Source: JAAFHN01 sp031421855 | GTDB taxonomy: Bacteria; Pseudomonadota; Gammaproteobacteria; Burkholderiales; Burkholderiaceae_C | Assembly: GCA_031421855.1 (NCBI GenBank) | Contig: JANOPN010000219.1 | Span: forward strand, 1 to 63,807 | DNA length: 63,807 nucleotides | Reading direction: 5' to 3' | The notes under the pieces: model-generated | The model's database searches: none | Told to the model about the DNA's origin: nothing | Seen by the model: the letters and a program-made list of their open reading frames with translations, nothing else | Made by a program: the position numbers and the translations under genes | Shown here: positions 17,455 to 26,561 of the stretch, one piece after another | How positions within the stretch are numbered: position 1 is the first letter of the stretch | Layout: the number at the start of each line of letters is the position of its first letter

Positions 17455-17862
17455 ATGAAATTCACCCTCGCTTATTGGTGCCTCTTGTTTGCTGCACTCC
17501 TTCCGATCATGGCCGCAGGCCTTGGCAAATGGGGCATGTTCAACGTGTCTCGCAAAGACGGCGGATTTGACAACCACAACCCACGCGAGTGGTGGTCCAA
17601 ACAGGGAGGGTTCCGGGCGCGGGCCAACGCGGCGCAACACAACACGTTTGAAGCGGTTCCATTTTTCTTCGCCGCCGTCATCATCGCCCACCAATTGAAA
17701 GCGCCCCAGGCTTTGGTTGACCTGTTGGCCTTCTTTTGGGTGTTTTTGCGCTGCGGCTACGTGCTGCTCTATGTGGGCGACATGGCCAAATTTCGCTCGA
17801 TCGTTTGGGGTATTGCACTGGCGGTCAACATCGCGATTTTGTTGCTGGCGGCATTTCGATGA
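17455..17862 (+). CDS. MAPEG family membrane protein
   Basis: 135 residues with four hydrophobic segments, as in the MAPEG/eicosanoid-glutathione family. A recognisable motif is RANAAQHNTFEAVPFFFAAV, with the conserved R-A-x-x-A-x-x-N-x-x-E pattern that contacts glutathione in eukaryotic members. The bacterial role is uncertain. Its stop overlaps the ATG of the following binding-protein gene by ATGA at 17859, so it is translationally coupled to the transporter genes, though a functional link is not obvious. Confidence 0.85.
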   Translation: MKFTLAYWCLLFAALLPIMAAGLGKWGMFNVSRKDGGFDNHNPREWWSKQGGFRARANAAQHNTFEAVPFFFAAVIIAHQLKAPQALVDLLAFFWVFLRCGYVLLYVGDMAKFRSIVWGIALAVNIAILLLAAFR

Positions 17863-20087
17863 TCGCGCGCCTCATGCCTTGGGCGGCTTTGGTCGCCGCC
17901 GCCGCGCTGCTCAGTGCCTGCAGCAACGACCCACACCCGAGCAACAAGGCGGCTGAAAACACGCTTTTTGACACATTTCAAGAGCGCAGCCCGCGCTATC
18001 TGGACCCAACGGCCAGCTATGCGAACAACGAGAGCAAGTACACGTTTCAAATCTACGAGCCGCTCTACAACTACCACTATTTCAAACGCCCCTATCAAAT
18101 AGAGCCCCGCTTGGCGACAGAGTTGCCGGTCGCCAAATACCTCGACAAAGACGGCAAGGAATTACCCGCGACCGCCACAGCCGAACAAGTTGCTGAGAGC
18201 GTCTACGACATCAAAATTCTGCCCGGCGTGAAATACCAACCACATCCGGCGTTGGCGGTAGACGAAAAAGGTGTCTTGCGGTACCACGCCATGAAGCCCG
18301 GCGAAGTCGGCAACAAGCGCTCTCCACTCGATTTTGAGCACCAAGGCACGCGTGAGATGGTGGCTGAAGACCTCGTGTACGCCATGAAGCGCCACGCCAC
18401 TCCGCGCATTGAAGCGCCAATTTTCGGCACGTTCAGCGAGTACGTCATCGGTCTAAAAGACTACAGCAAGCTCATCAAATCAGAAGACGACAAGTTGCGG
18501 GCGGGTCTCAAACCCAGCGACAACGACAAACCGTTTTTGGATTTTCGCAAGTACCCGCTGGCTGGCGCAGTCGCGCTTGACAAATACACCGTTCGCTACC
18601 GCATCAAAGGCAAGTACCCGCAGTGGAAGTATTGGCTGACCATGCCGTTCACGTCCCCGGTGCCCTGGGAGGCCGACTCGTTTTACGCCCAGCCGGGCAT
18701 GAACAACAACGGCCTGAGTTTGACGAATTGGCCCTTGGGCACCGGGCCGTACATGATGACGGTCTACAACCGCGACCGCCAACATGTGCTCAAACGCAAC
18801 CCGAATTTTCGCGGTGTGCCATTCCCGTGCGAGGGCATGCCCGCTGACGTCAAGGCGAATTTGCTGAGCGACTGCGGCAAGATGATGCCCTTCATTGACA
18901 CGGTGGTGTCAAACAACGAAAAAGAGCCTTTGCCGCGCGAAGCGAAGTTTTTGCAGGGCTACCTCGACACCCCTGAGATGGAGCGCCCCGATACCGGGAA
19001 CGAGTACTTGGTCTACCAACAAGACAGCGAAGAAACCCGCAAACTCTACGCCGAGCGTGGGTTCAAGATTCCGCGCATCGTGGACATCTCTAATTGGTAT
19101 TTGGGTTTTAACTGGTTTGACCCGGTCGTTGGCAAGGGCGACACGCCCGAGCAACAACTTCGCAACAAAAAGCTGCGCCAAGCGCTGTCGATTGCCATCG
19201 ACTGGGAAGAGGGCTACAGCAAGGTGTTTCCTAAAAAGTCAGGCGAAGCCGCGCACAGCCCGTTGCCGGGTGGACTTTTTGGTAGCCGTCACGGCACGCT
19301 CGAGGGCCACAACCCGGTCACTCACCAAGTCGTCAATGGCAAAGTGGTGCGCCGCAGCATCGATGAGGCCAAAAAGCTGCTGGCCGATGCTGGCTACCCA
19401 GCGGGTCGCGATGCCAAAACTGGCAAACCCTTGGTACTCAATTACGACTACCAACGACAACCCACAGCCGAGCTAAAGGCCGAGCTTGATTGGATGATTA
19501 AGCAGTTTGGCAAGATCGATGTTCAGCTCGATATTCGCGCCACGGACTTCAACCAATACCAAGAGAAAATGCTCAAAGGCAAACACCAAATCGCTTGGGG
19601 TGGCTGGCTTGCAGACTATCCAGACCCCGAGAATTTCTTGTTTTTGCTCTACGGGCCGAACAGCAAAACCAAGCACGAGGGCGAGAACAACGCAAACTAC
19701 GAAAACGCCGAATACGACAAGCTGTATCAGCAAATGGCGAGCATGGAAAACACACCCGAGCGCCAAGTCGTGATTGACCGCATGGTCAAAATCTTGCAAG
19801 AAGACTCGGTTTGGGCGTTTGGCTACTTTCCGTATGCGGCGGTCGCGTACCAAAGCTGGCTTGGCAATGGCAAGCCCTCGATTTTGATCCGCGACTATGT
19901 GCAGTATTGGAAGGTCGATCCCCAAGCGCGAGTGATTGCTCAAGCGGCGTGGAATAAACCGCTTTATTGGCCTTTGGTCGCCTTATTGATTGGGTTCGGT
20001 GCTCTGTTTTACATAGCAAGACGAGCCTTTAAGGCGCGCGAACGCGCCGTTGCCTCGCCGGTTTTGAGCACAGGGAGCGCGTCATGA
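17859..20087 (+). CDS. ABC transporter substrate-binding lipoprotein (family 5)
   Basis: About 742 residues. The start at 17859 gives a lipoprotein signal with lipobox L-S-A-C. The body resembles family 5 peptide/oligopeptide binding proteins (IRNPN-like LKRNPNFRGVPFP; KKLRQALSIAID; the ADYPDPENFLFLLYGPNS segment). Unusual is a C-terminal hydrophobic helix (WPLVALLIGFGALFYIARRAF) followed by basic residues, so the protein may be anchored at both ends. It starts a four-gene transporter cluster and overlaps the next gene by ATGA. The substrate is probably a peptide or peptide-like compound. Confidence 0.85.
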   Translation: MIARLMPWAALVAAAALLSACSNDPHPSNKAAENTLFDTFQERSPRYLDPTASYANNESKYTFQIYEPLYNYHYFKRPYQIEPRLATELPVAKYLDKDGKELPATATAEQVAESVYDIKILPGVKYQPHPALAVDEKGVLRYHAMKPGEVGNKRSPLDFEHQGTREMVAEDLVYAMKRHATPRIEAPIFGTFSEYVIGLKDYSKLIKSEDDKLRAGLKPSDNDKPFLDFRKYPLAGAVALDKYTVRYRIKGKYPQWKYWLTMPFTSPVPWEADSFYAQPGMNNNGLSLTNWPLGTGPYMMTVYNRDRQHVLKRNPNFRGVPFPCEGMPADVKANLLSDCGKMMPFIDTVVSNNEKEPLPREAKFLQGYLDTPEMERPDTGNEYLVYQQDSEETRKLYAERGFKIPRIVDISNWYLGFNWFDPVVGKGDTPEQQLRNKKLRQALSIAIDWEEGYSKVFPKKSGEAAHSPLPGGLFGSRHGTLEGHNPVTHQVVNGKVVRRSIDEAKKLLADAGYPAGRDAKTGKPLVLNYDYQRQPTAELKAELDWMIKQFGKIDVQLDIRATDFNQYQEKMLKGKHQIAWGGWLADYPDPENFLFLLYGPNSKTKHEGENNANYENAEYDKLYQQMASMENTPERQVVIDRMVKILQEDSVWAFGYFPYAAVAYQSWLGNGKPSILIRDYVQYWKVDPQARVIAQAAWNKPLYWPLVALLIGFGALFYIARRAFKARERAVASPVLSTGSAS

Positions 20088-21067
20088 TCGGCTACATCGT
20101 TCGGCGCTTTGCCTACGGCTTCATCATTTTGCTGGGTGTCAATTTATTCACATTCGTTCTGTTTTTTAACGTCAACACGCCGGATGACATGGCGCGACTC
20201 AACATCGGTGGCAAGCGCGTCACGCAGGTTCAGATCGACAAATGGAAGGCTGAGCGTGGCTACAACAAGCCGATGTGGGTGAATGAAGCACAAGAAGGCA
20301 CCAAGAAGGTCACCGAGACGATTTTTTGGGATCGCTCGGTGTCTTTGATTGCGTGGGAGTTTGGCCGCTCCGACGCGCAACAAGCAATGGACATCAACCA
20401 CGAAATCGGCCAGCGCATGGGCGTGAGTCTGACGCTGGCCGTGCCAATTTTTGTGTTGCAGGTGCTGGTCAGCGTGTGTTTTGCGGTGTTGCTGGCGTTT
20501 TTCAGGAACACCCGCATCGACTTTTGGGGCTCGGTGTTGTGCGTTTTGATGCTATCGATTTCGGCGTTTTTCTACATCATCGTCGGGCAGTTTTTGTTCT
20601 CGAAGCTCTTTCGTCTCGCGCCAATATCGGGCTACGGACCGGGCCTGGATTTAATCAAGTTTCTGGTTTTGCCGGTGTTGCTGAGTTTGGTCGTGCGGCT
20701 GGGCGCTGAGGCCAGGCTATACCGCGCCATGCTGCTAGAAGAAGCGAGCAAAGACTATGTGCGAACCGCTCGCTCCAAAGGCATTGCAGAGCATTGGGTG
20801 CTGTTTAGCCACGTGCTTCGAAACGCCGCGTTGCCGATTTTGACCAGCGCTGGCAGCTATTTGCCGGTGGTGTTCATGGGTAGCTTGGTGTTTGAGAGCA
20901 TGTTTGGCATTCCGGGCCTGGGCAGCTTCACGATTGATGCGATCACCGGACAAGACTTTGCCATTGTCCGCAGCATGGTGTTCGTCGGCAGCGTGATCTA
21001 CATCTTGAGCTTCATCTTGATCGACATTTTGTACACCGTGGCCGACCCGCGCGTGCGCTTGAGCTGA
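20084..21067 (+). CDS. ABC transporter permease, DppB/YejB-like
   Basis: 327 residues with six predicted membrane helices and the family 5 permease signature EEASKDYVRTARSKGIAEHWVL (the EAA loop that docks on the ATPase), then PILTSAGSYLPVVFMGSLVFESMFGIPGLG. An N-terminal helix with LGVNLFTFVLFF is typical of DppB members. The extended periplasmic loop after helix 1 (residues about 35-105) resembles YejB more than DppB. It overlaps the upstream binding-protein gene and lies 10 bases before the second permease. Confidence 0.9.
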   Translation: MIGYIVRRFAYGFIILLGVNLFTFVLFFNVNTPDDMARLNIGGKRVTQVQIDKWKAERGYNKPMWVNEAQEGTKKVTETIFWDRSVSLIAWEFGRSDAQQAMDINHEIGQRMGVSLTLAVPIFVLQVLVSVCFAVLLAFFRNTRIDFWGSVLCVLMLSISAFFYIIVGQFLFSKLFRLAPISGYGPGLDLIKFLVLPVLLSLVVRLGAEARLYRAMLLEEASKDYVRTARSKGIAEHWVLFSHVLRNAALPILTSAGSYLPVVFMGSLVFESMFGIPGLGSFTIDAITGQDFAIVRSMVFVGSVIYILSFILIDILYTVADPRVRLS

Positions 21068-21077
21068 AACCGGGGTC

Positions 21078-22538
21078 ATGAACATGTTCAAAATCGTCAT
21101 CCTCTCCACCGATTGGGTCATCTGGATCCTCATGCTCGCAACCTTAGGGTACGGCGTTTGGGTTAGCCGCGTTCCTGAGCGACGCGCGAACTGGGTGAAG
21201 GTGTTTCGCGACACCGCACCGATGTGTGCCGCCGTGGTGTACCTGTGTTTTGCGTTGCTTGCCGTGGTTGACTCGGTGCATTTTCGCCGGGCATTGCCGG
21301 CTGCGACGGGTGCCCAAGCGGGCGGGGCGGTGGCCTACAGCCCACGAACCGAGTCGTTGCTCGATCTGGTTTTGGCCCGACCCATCGCGATGCGCGAGAA
21401 GTCTTACTCTGAGCCATTGGCGGTTTTTTTGTTTGGCAAGGAAACCATTGAGTTGCCAGACGGCAAACAGGTGCGCGAAGCGCCGCGCATGGAGTTTGCG
21501 GGTTCGCATCTCAAAAACCCCGTCGCCGATCACGGCGCGGATTTGGCTTTGCGGACTGTTATGGGTCTTGTCGGGGGCGCTTTACTGGCGGGGTTTGGCC
21601 TGCTCGCATTTGGGTGGATTCAGTCGCGCATGAGCCAGACCAACGTGTTGGCCTCGGTCAAAAATATCTTGCGCAACGACACCGATTTGCCCATGCGTGC
21701 CGGCTGGTTGACGTTCACGGTGGTGGCGTTGATTGCCGGTATGGCGTTTTCGTGGATGCAAAGCTACCACGTGCTGGGGACAGACCGCACCGGCAACGAC
21801 GTGATGGTGCAGGCCTTGAAGTCGGTGCGCACAGCCTTCATCGTGGGTATCTTGTCGACTTTGGCCGCTTTGCCGTTTGCTGTGGTGCTGGGGGTGATGG
21901 CGGGCTACTTTCAGGGCTGGGTTGACGATGTCATTCAGTACCTGTACACCACCTTGTCGAGCATTCCGGCGGTTTTGCTCATTGCAGCCAGCGTGTTGAT
22001 GGTCCAGGTGTACTTGGATCAACACCCCGAGTTGTTCGATACCAGCTTGGAGCGCGCCGACGTGCGGCTGCTGGCGGTGTGCATGATCTTGGGCTTGACA
22101 GGCTGGGCAACGCTTTGTCGGCTCATTCGCGCAGAAACCATGAAACTGCGCGAGTTAGACTTTGTTCAAGCGGCTATCGCGTTTGGCGTGACACCCGCCA
22201 AGGTCATGGCGCGTCACATATTGCCCAATGTCATGCATTTGGTGCTGATCACCACGGTGTTGGGTTTTTGCGAGTACGTGCTCTATGAGGCGGTTTTGAG
22301 CTACGTGGGTGTGGGCGTTGACCCCAGCATGAACAGTTTTGGCGGCATGATCAACCAAGCACGCGGCGAATTGAGCCGCGACCCCATCGTTTGGTGGAGC
22401 TTTGCGTCGGCCTTTGGTTTCATGGTGGTTTTGGTTCTGGCCGCCAATTTGTTTGCCGACGGCGTGCAAATGGCATTTGACCCCCGGGCTCGCACCTTCA
22501 AAGTGCGATTGAGCACCGAAAAACCTGCAAAGGCCTGA
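21078..22538 (+). CDS. ABC transporter permease, DppC/YejE-like, long N-terminus
   Basis: 486 residues, longer than a typical DppC of about 300. The C-terminal half has the permease core (HVLGTDRTGNDVMVQALKSVRTAF; then RAETMKLRELDFVQAAIAFG and GVGVDPSMNSFGGMI). The extra N-terminal part holds two or three more membrane helices and a periplasmic stretch, as in YejE-type permeases. It pairs with the upstream permease to form the channel. Three bases separate its stop from the ATPase start. Confidence 0.88.
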   Translation: MNMFKIVILSTDWVIWILMLATLGYGVWVSRVPERRANWVKVFRDTAPMCAAVVYLCFALLAVVDSVHFRRALPAATGAQAGGAVAYSPRTESLLDLVLARPIAMREKSYSEPLAVFLFGKETIELPDGKQVREAPRMEFAGSHLKNPVADHGADLALRTVMGLVGGALLAGFGLLAFGWIQSRMSQTNVLASVKNILRNDTDLPMRAGWLTFTVVALIAGMAFSWMQSYHVLGTDRTGNDVMVQALKSVRTAFIVGILSTLAALPFAVVLGVMAGYFQGWVDDVIQYLYTTLSSIPAVLLIAASVLMVQVYLDQHPELFDTSLERADVRLLAVCMILGLTGWATLCRLIRAETMKLRELDFVQAAIAFGVTPAKVMARHILPNVMHLVLITTVLGFCEYVLYEAVLSYVGVGVDPSMNSFGGMINQARGELSRDPIVWWSFASAFGFMVVLVLAANLFADGVQMAFDPRARTFKVRLSTEKPAKA

Positions 22539-22541
22539 TCC

Positions 22542-24440
22542 ATGAGCACATCACTGTTGGATGCGCGTGATTTGCGCGTTGGTTTGGATTCTGAGACGGG
22601 TTTGGTCAAGGCACTTGATGGCATTGCCCTGAGCATCGAACGCGGCGAAACCTTTGCTTTGGTGGGCGAGTCTGGCTGCGGCAAAAGCATGACCGCGTTG
22701 GCGTTGTTGCGATTGCTGCCCGACAACGGCCGGGTGCGCTCGGGGAGTGTCAAATACCTCGATTTTGATTCAAAAGACCCGTTGGTCTCCGGATCCATTG
22801 ACTCAGTTGCTACTGATTTGCTAGCGATTCCCGAGTCAAGCATGCGCAAGTTTCGCGGCGGCGGTATGGGAATCATCTTCCAAGAGCCAGCGACCAGCCT
22901 CAACCCAGTGATGAAAGTCGGCGCACAGATCATCGAATCGATCGAGGCGCACACCACACTGCGCGGGGCGGCCGCGCGCGCCAAAGCGCTCGATTGGTTG
23001 CGAAAGGTGGGTATTCCGGACCCCGAGGCTCGCATCGACAGCTACCCTTTTCAGATGAGTGGTGGCCAAAAGCAGCGGGTCATGATCGCGGTGGCGCTAG
23101 CCGCCGAGCCGCAGTTGTTGATTGCAGACGAACCAACGACCGCGCTAGATGTCACCATCCAAGCTCAGATTTTGGATTTGCTCAAGACCTTGCAGCGCGA
23201 TCTGGGCATGGGCTTACTCCTGATTACCCACGATTTGGCCGTCGTCAAGCAAATGGCTGATCGTGTCGCGCTCATGTACGCTGGGCAAATCATAGAGACC
23301 GCGCCGGCGGCTGATTTTTTCTCGAACCCGCGCCACCCTTACGCACAGGCCTTGTTGCAGGCTCTGCCGGATGCCGCCAAGCGCGGACACGCCTTAGCAG
23401 CCATCGGTGGCACCGTGCCGCCTCTCACTCAGGACTTCACGGCGTGCCGCTTCGCGCCGAGGTGCGCGCACGCCACGCAAAACTGTCGCGACAGCGCGCC
23501 AGAGTTGACTGCTTCTTATCGAAACGGACATGCGGTGCGCTGCTTTCGGGCAGATGAGATACTTACAGACTCATCTAATTTGATAGCAACGAAGTCAATA
23601 GATTCGGCGACCAAGGGCGAAAAGTACATTAAAAATGTCCAAAATGCCCCTTTATTGAGCGTCACAGACCTTTGCGTCAGCTTCACCCAAAAGAAGGGCT
23701 GGCTGCAACGGCCTGCACCGGGGTTCAAAGCGGTCGACGGCATCAGCTTCACCGTGAGCCCTGGTCAAACGGTCGCACTGGTCGGTGAGTCTGGATGCGG
23801 CAAAACGACCACCGGCAAAGCCCTCATGCGTCTGCTGGACCGCACCGCCAGCGTCACTGGCCAGGCGACTTTGGGCGCACAAAACCTGCTCGACGCAAAC
23901 GCCAGTGCCATGCTGAAGGCACGTCAGCAAATGCAAATCATTTTTCAAGATCCTTTTGCGTCGTTGAACCCGCGCATGCGGGTTGGCGAAATTCTGTCGG
24001 AAGGCATGCAGTCGCTTAGGCCCGAATGGAGTCTCGACGAGCGCGAAGTGCGCATCACCAGTTTGATTGAGCGCGTTGGCTTGCGACCCGATGCACGCAG
24101 CCGTTGGCCACATGAGTTCTCGGGCGGCCAGCGTCAACGCATCGCGATTGCGCGCGCGCTAGCGGTTGATCCCAACCTGATCATTTGCGACGAACCGACT
24201 TCGGCGCTTGATGTGAGCGTTCAGGCCCAAATTTTGAATTTGCTGGGCGAACTGCAGCGCGAATTGGGCGTCGCCTACCTCTTCATCACCCACAACTTTG
24301 CCGTGGTCGAGTACTTCGCCGACCACATTTGTGTCATGAACAAGGGCAAAATCGTGGAGCAGGGTGTGGCTGAGGCCATTCTCGGCGCGCCACAAGAAGC
24401 CTACACGCACAGGCTGCTGGCTGCGGTGCCCAGAATCTAA
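22542..24440 (+). CDS. Double-domain ABC transporter ATPase, YejF-like
   Basis: 632 residues carrying two complete nucleotide-binding domains. Domain 1 has Walker A GESGCGKS (42-49), signature MSGGQKQR and Walker B LLIADEPTTALD. Domain 2 has Walker A GESGCGKT (about 417), signature FSGGQRQR and Walker B ICDEPTSALD. It energises the peptide-type importer formed with the two permeases. Two dispersed repeats lie inside the frame: R7 adds about 20 residues within domain 1 just before the Q-loop (FQEPATSLNP), and R8 forms the interdomain linker. Confidence 0.92.
   Translation: MSTSLLDARDLRVGLDSETGLVKALDGIALSIERGETFALVGESGCGKSMTALALLRLLPDNGRVRSGSVKYLDFDSKDPLVSGSIDSVATDLLAIPESSMRKFRGGGMGIIFQEPATSLNPVMKVGAQIIESIEAHTTLRGAAARAKALDWLRKVGIPDPEARIDSYPFQMSGGQKQRVMIAVALAAEPQLLIADEPTTALDVTIQAQILDLLKTLQRDLGMGLLLITHDLAVVKQMADRVALMYAGQIIETAPAADFFSNPRHPYAQALLQALPDAAKRGHALAAIGGTVPPLTQDFTACRFAPRCAHATQNCRDSAPELTASYRNGHAVRCFRADEILTDSSNLIATKSIDSATKGEKYIKNVQNAPLLSVTDLCVSFTQKKGWLQRPAPGFKAVDGISFTVSPGQTVALVGESGCGKTTTGKALMRLLDRTASVTGQATLGAQNLLDANASAMLKARQQMQIIFQDPFASLNPRMRVGEILSEGMQSLRPEWSLDEREVRITSLIERVGLRPDARSRWPHEFSGGQRQRIAIARALAVDPNLIICDEPTSALDVSVQAQILNLLGELQRELGVAYLFITHNFAVVEYFADHICVMNKGKIVEQGVAEAILGAPQEAYTHRLLAAVPRI
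22759..22822 (-). repeat. Dispersed repeat, copy R7, in frame inside an ABC ATPase
   Basis: Minus orientation. Coding strand CCGTTGGTCTCCGGATCCAT continues GACTCAGTTGCTACTGATTT, encoding PLVSGSIDSVATDLL, the same frame as R4 and R6. It looks like an insertion relative to the normal short strand-turn of the first nucleotide-binding domain. Confidence 0.75.
23577..23640 (+). repeat. Dispersed repeat, copy R8, in frame between two ATPase domains
   Basis: Plus orientation: TTGATAGCAACGAAGTCAAT then AGATTCGGCGACCAAGGGC, encoding LIATKSIDSATKG in the interdomain linker. Confidence 0.85.
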
Positions 24441-24446
24441 ACCGCT

Positions 24447-25430
24447 ATGAACGCCAGCATCGCACCGTCCATCGCCCTGTCGATAGTCGTCCCCGTCTAC
24501 AAAGAAGAGGCCAACATCGGCCCGTTTGTGGCGCGCACGACGGCCGTCATGGCCAAGTTAGGCCTGAGTTACGAGATCATTTTCTCGCTCGACCCCAGCC
24601 CCGACCGAACCGAGGCGGTCATTCAAGAGCACATCAATGCCAACCCCAACATTCGTTTGATTGTGTTTTCTCGCCGATTCGGGCAGCCCGCTGCCACATT
24701 GGCGGGGCTTTTCATGAGCAAAGGCGATGCGGCTGTCGTGATCGATGTCGACTTGCAAGACCCGCCTGAGTTGGTTGAGCAAATGATGGCCAAAATGGTC
24801 AACGGCGTTGAGGTCGTGTACGCCACGCGCCAAACCCGCGACGGTGAAACCTTCATCAAGCGGGTCGTGGCCCACTTTGGTTATGCCGTGATCAATAGCA
24901 TGAGCGACGTGAAAATTCCACGCAATACCGGTGACTTTCGCGTCATGAGCCGCCGGGTGATTGAGGAGCTCAGAAAACTCAACGAAAACCACGGTTTTTT
25001 GCGTGGTTTGGTCGCCTACGTCGGCTTCAAGCAAGATGTCGTCACTTACAACCGAGACGCTCGTTTTGCCGGAACTGGCAACTACAACCGCTGGATCGGC
25101 TCGATGAAAATTGGCCTCAACGGCCTGATCAGCTTTTCAAGCCGACCGCTTCAACTCATGTCAATCGCCGGATTTTTCTTGGCATTTTTGAGTTTTTTAA
25201 TTGGCGCTTGGTACGTTTTTCAAAAAATCACCGGCGTTGATCTCACCCCAGGTTTGTCCACAACGGTCTTGGTGGTCACCTTTTTCTCAGGCGTGCAGCT
25301 CTTGGCCATCGGACTCATGGGCGAGTACGTTGGGCGCATTTACGACGAAGTCAAGCGCCGACCGCTCTACATTGTTGACCGCACCGACAACATGGGCATT
25401 GAGACGAATCCGAAGCGGGCTGACGCGTGA
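24447..25430 (+). CDS. Family 2 glycosyltransferase, GtrB/ArnC-like
   Basis: 327 residues. A GT-A domain has SIVVPVYKEEANI at the start, the VIDVDLQDPPEL metal-binding D-x-D region and FSRRFGQPAATLAGL. Two C-terminal membrane helices follow (LMSIAGFFLAFLSFLIGAW; TVLVVTFFSGVQLLAIGLMGEYVGRIY), as in GtrB and dolichyl-phosphate sugar synthases. It should transfer a sugar from a nucleotide donor to undecaprenyl phosphate at the inner membrane. The next three genes overlap or touch it, forming a gtr-like unit. Confidence 0.88.
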   Translation: MNASIAPSIALSIVVPVYKEEANIGPFVARTTAVMAKLGLSYEIIFSLDPSPDRTEAVIQEHINANPNIRLIVFSRRFGQPAATLAGLFMSKGDAAVVIDVDLQDPPELVEQMMAKMVNGVEVVYATRQTRDGETFIKRVVAHFGYAVINSMSDVKIPRNTGDFRVMSRRVIEELRKLNENHGFLRGLVAYVGFKQDVVTYNRDARFAGTGNYNRWIGSMKIGLNGLISFSSRPLQLMSIAGFFLAFLSFLIGAWYVFQKITGVDLTPGLSTTVLVVTFFSGVQLLAIGLMGEYVGRIYDEVKRRPLYIVDRTDNMGIETNPKRADA

Positions 25431-26158
25431 CAAGCAACAAATGGCCGAAGACATTTGCGCCGTTGACTGCGGAGCAGCAATGGATCAGCGACGACTTCAT
25501 GAAGCATTGGCACGAGGTTTTGCCTAAAAAATACGGCGTTGTTGATCGCTTCAATCACAACTACCCGGTTTTGAATGCGCCCCCTTCATTCAAACGCACG
25601 CTGGAAATTGGCGCGGGTAACGGGGAGCACCTCAAGTACGAGCACCTGAGCGCTGATCAAGAGGCTCAGTATGTGGCGGTCGACATTCGGGACAACATGG
25701 CCGCCGAGATTCGTCGTGGATTTCCCCGGGTACAGGTATTGGTTGCAAACTGCCAAGATCGAATGCCCGTCGTTGACGGCCATTTTGATCGGGTGTTGGC
25801 AATTCATGTGCTTGAACATCTACCGGATTTGCCCAAAGCGGTCGCTGAAATTCATCGTGTGATCGACAAACAGGTCGGAGTCTTGAGTGTCGTGATTCCT
25901 TGCGAGGGCAGTTGGGCCTACAGTTTGGCTCGCAAAATTTCGGCACAGCGGGTGTTTGAGCGTCGCTACAAGCAGCCGTACAAGTGGTTAATCGAGCGCG
26001 AGCACATCAACCTACCGGATGAGATTCGGCTTGAGTTGCACCCGTTTTTCGAGGAAGTTCACAGCAGCTACTTTCCATTGCTTGTGCCGTCGACCCTGGT
26101 CAACCTGTGCATTGGATTGACTTTTCGGCCACGTCAAACTGTGCTGGAGCATGGCTGA
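25427..26158 (+). CDS. SAM-dependent class I methyltransferase
   Basis: 243 residues from GTG 25427, overlapping the GT2 stop. The SAM motif LEIGAGNGEHLKYE (about 50-63) is followed by YVAVDIRDNMAA and the post-motif FDRVLAIHVLEHLPDLPKAV (about 120-140). The methyl acceptor is unknown. Its place between a GtrB-like and a GtrA-like gene suggests a lipid-linked sugar or another glycan intermediate, but that is inference from context. Confidence 0.8.
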   Translation: MTSNKWPKTFAPLTAEQQWISDDFMKHWHEVLPKKYGVVDRFNHNYPVLNAPPSFKRTLEIGAGNGEHLKYEHLSADQEAQYVAVDIRDNMAAEIRRGFPRVQVLVANCQDRMPVVDGHFDRVLAIHVLEHLPDLPKAVAEIHRVIDKQVGVLSVVIPCEGSWAYSLARKISAQRVFERRYKQPYKWLIEREHINLPDEIRLELHPFFEEVHSSYFPLLVPSTLVNLCIGLTFRPRQTVLEHG

Positions 26159-26561
26159 GCTTAAACCCCAGGCGAAAGTGTCCAGCACCCAACGTGAGTT
26201 GGCGATGTTTCTGCTCGTCGGTGGCGCGATCGCTGTGTGGTACGGCGCTTGGATTGCCGTGCTCCACCACGGACTCAAGCTGAGCTACCCCGCTGCGGTA
26301 TCGGTGTCATACGTCGTGGCGGTAACCTCCCACTTCTTCGTCAATAAAGCGCTCACGTTCAAAACGCGTGCCGGGCAGACCGCACAGCAATTGCGTCGAT
26401 ACATCGTGTTTTTGATCGCGCACTACAGCTTCACGCTAGCTGTGGTGACGTTTGGCGTTGAGGTCATGGCTTGGCCCGTGATGTTGGCCAGTGCAGCTGC
26501 CATCGTTTTGGCCACTGGCTTTGGGTTTGTGGCTAACAAGTACTGGGTGTTTGCAAGTTGA
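26151..26561 (+). CDS. GtrA-like flippase membrane protein
   Basis: 136 residues with four predicted membrane helices. The FLLVGGAIAVWYGAWIAVL start, the SYVVAVTSHFFVNKALTFK segment and closing GFGFVANKYWVF are hallmark GtrA positions (F-x-x-N-R/K-x-x-T/V-F). GtrA proteins are thought to flip undecaprenyl-phosphate sugars to the periplasmic side. GGAGC precedes the ATG, which overlaps the methyltransferase end by 8 bases. It supports reading this region as a glycan-decorating cassette. Confidence 0.88.
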   Translation: MAELKPQAKVSSTQRELAMFLLVGGAIAVWYGAWIAVLHHGLKLSYPAAVSVSYVVAVTSHFFVNKALTFKTRAGQTAQQLRRYIVFLIAHYSFTLAVVTFGVEVMAWPVMLASAAAIVLATGFGFVANKYWVFAS

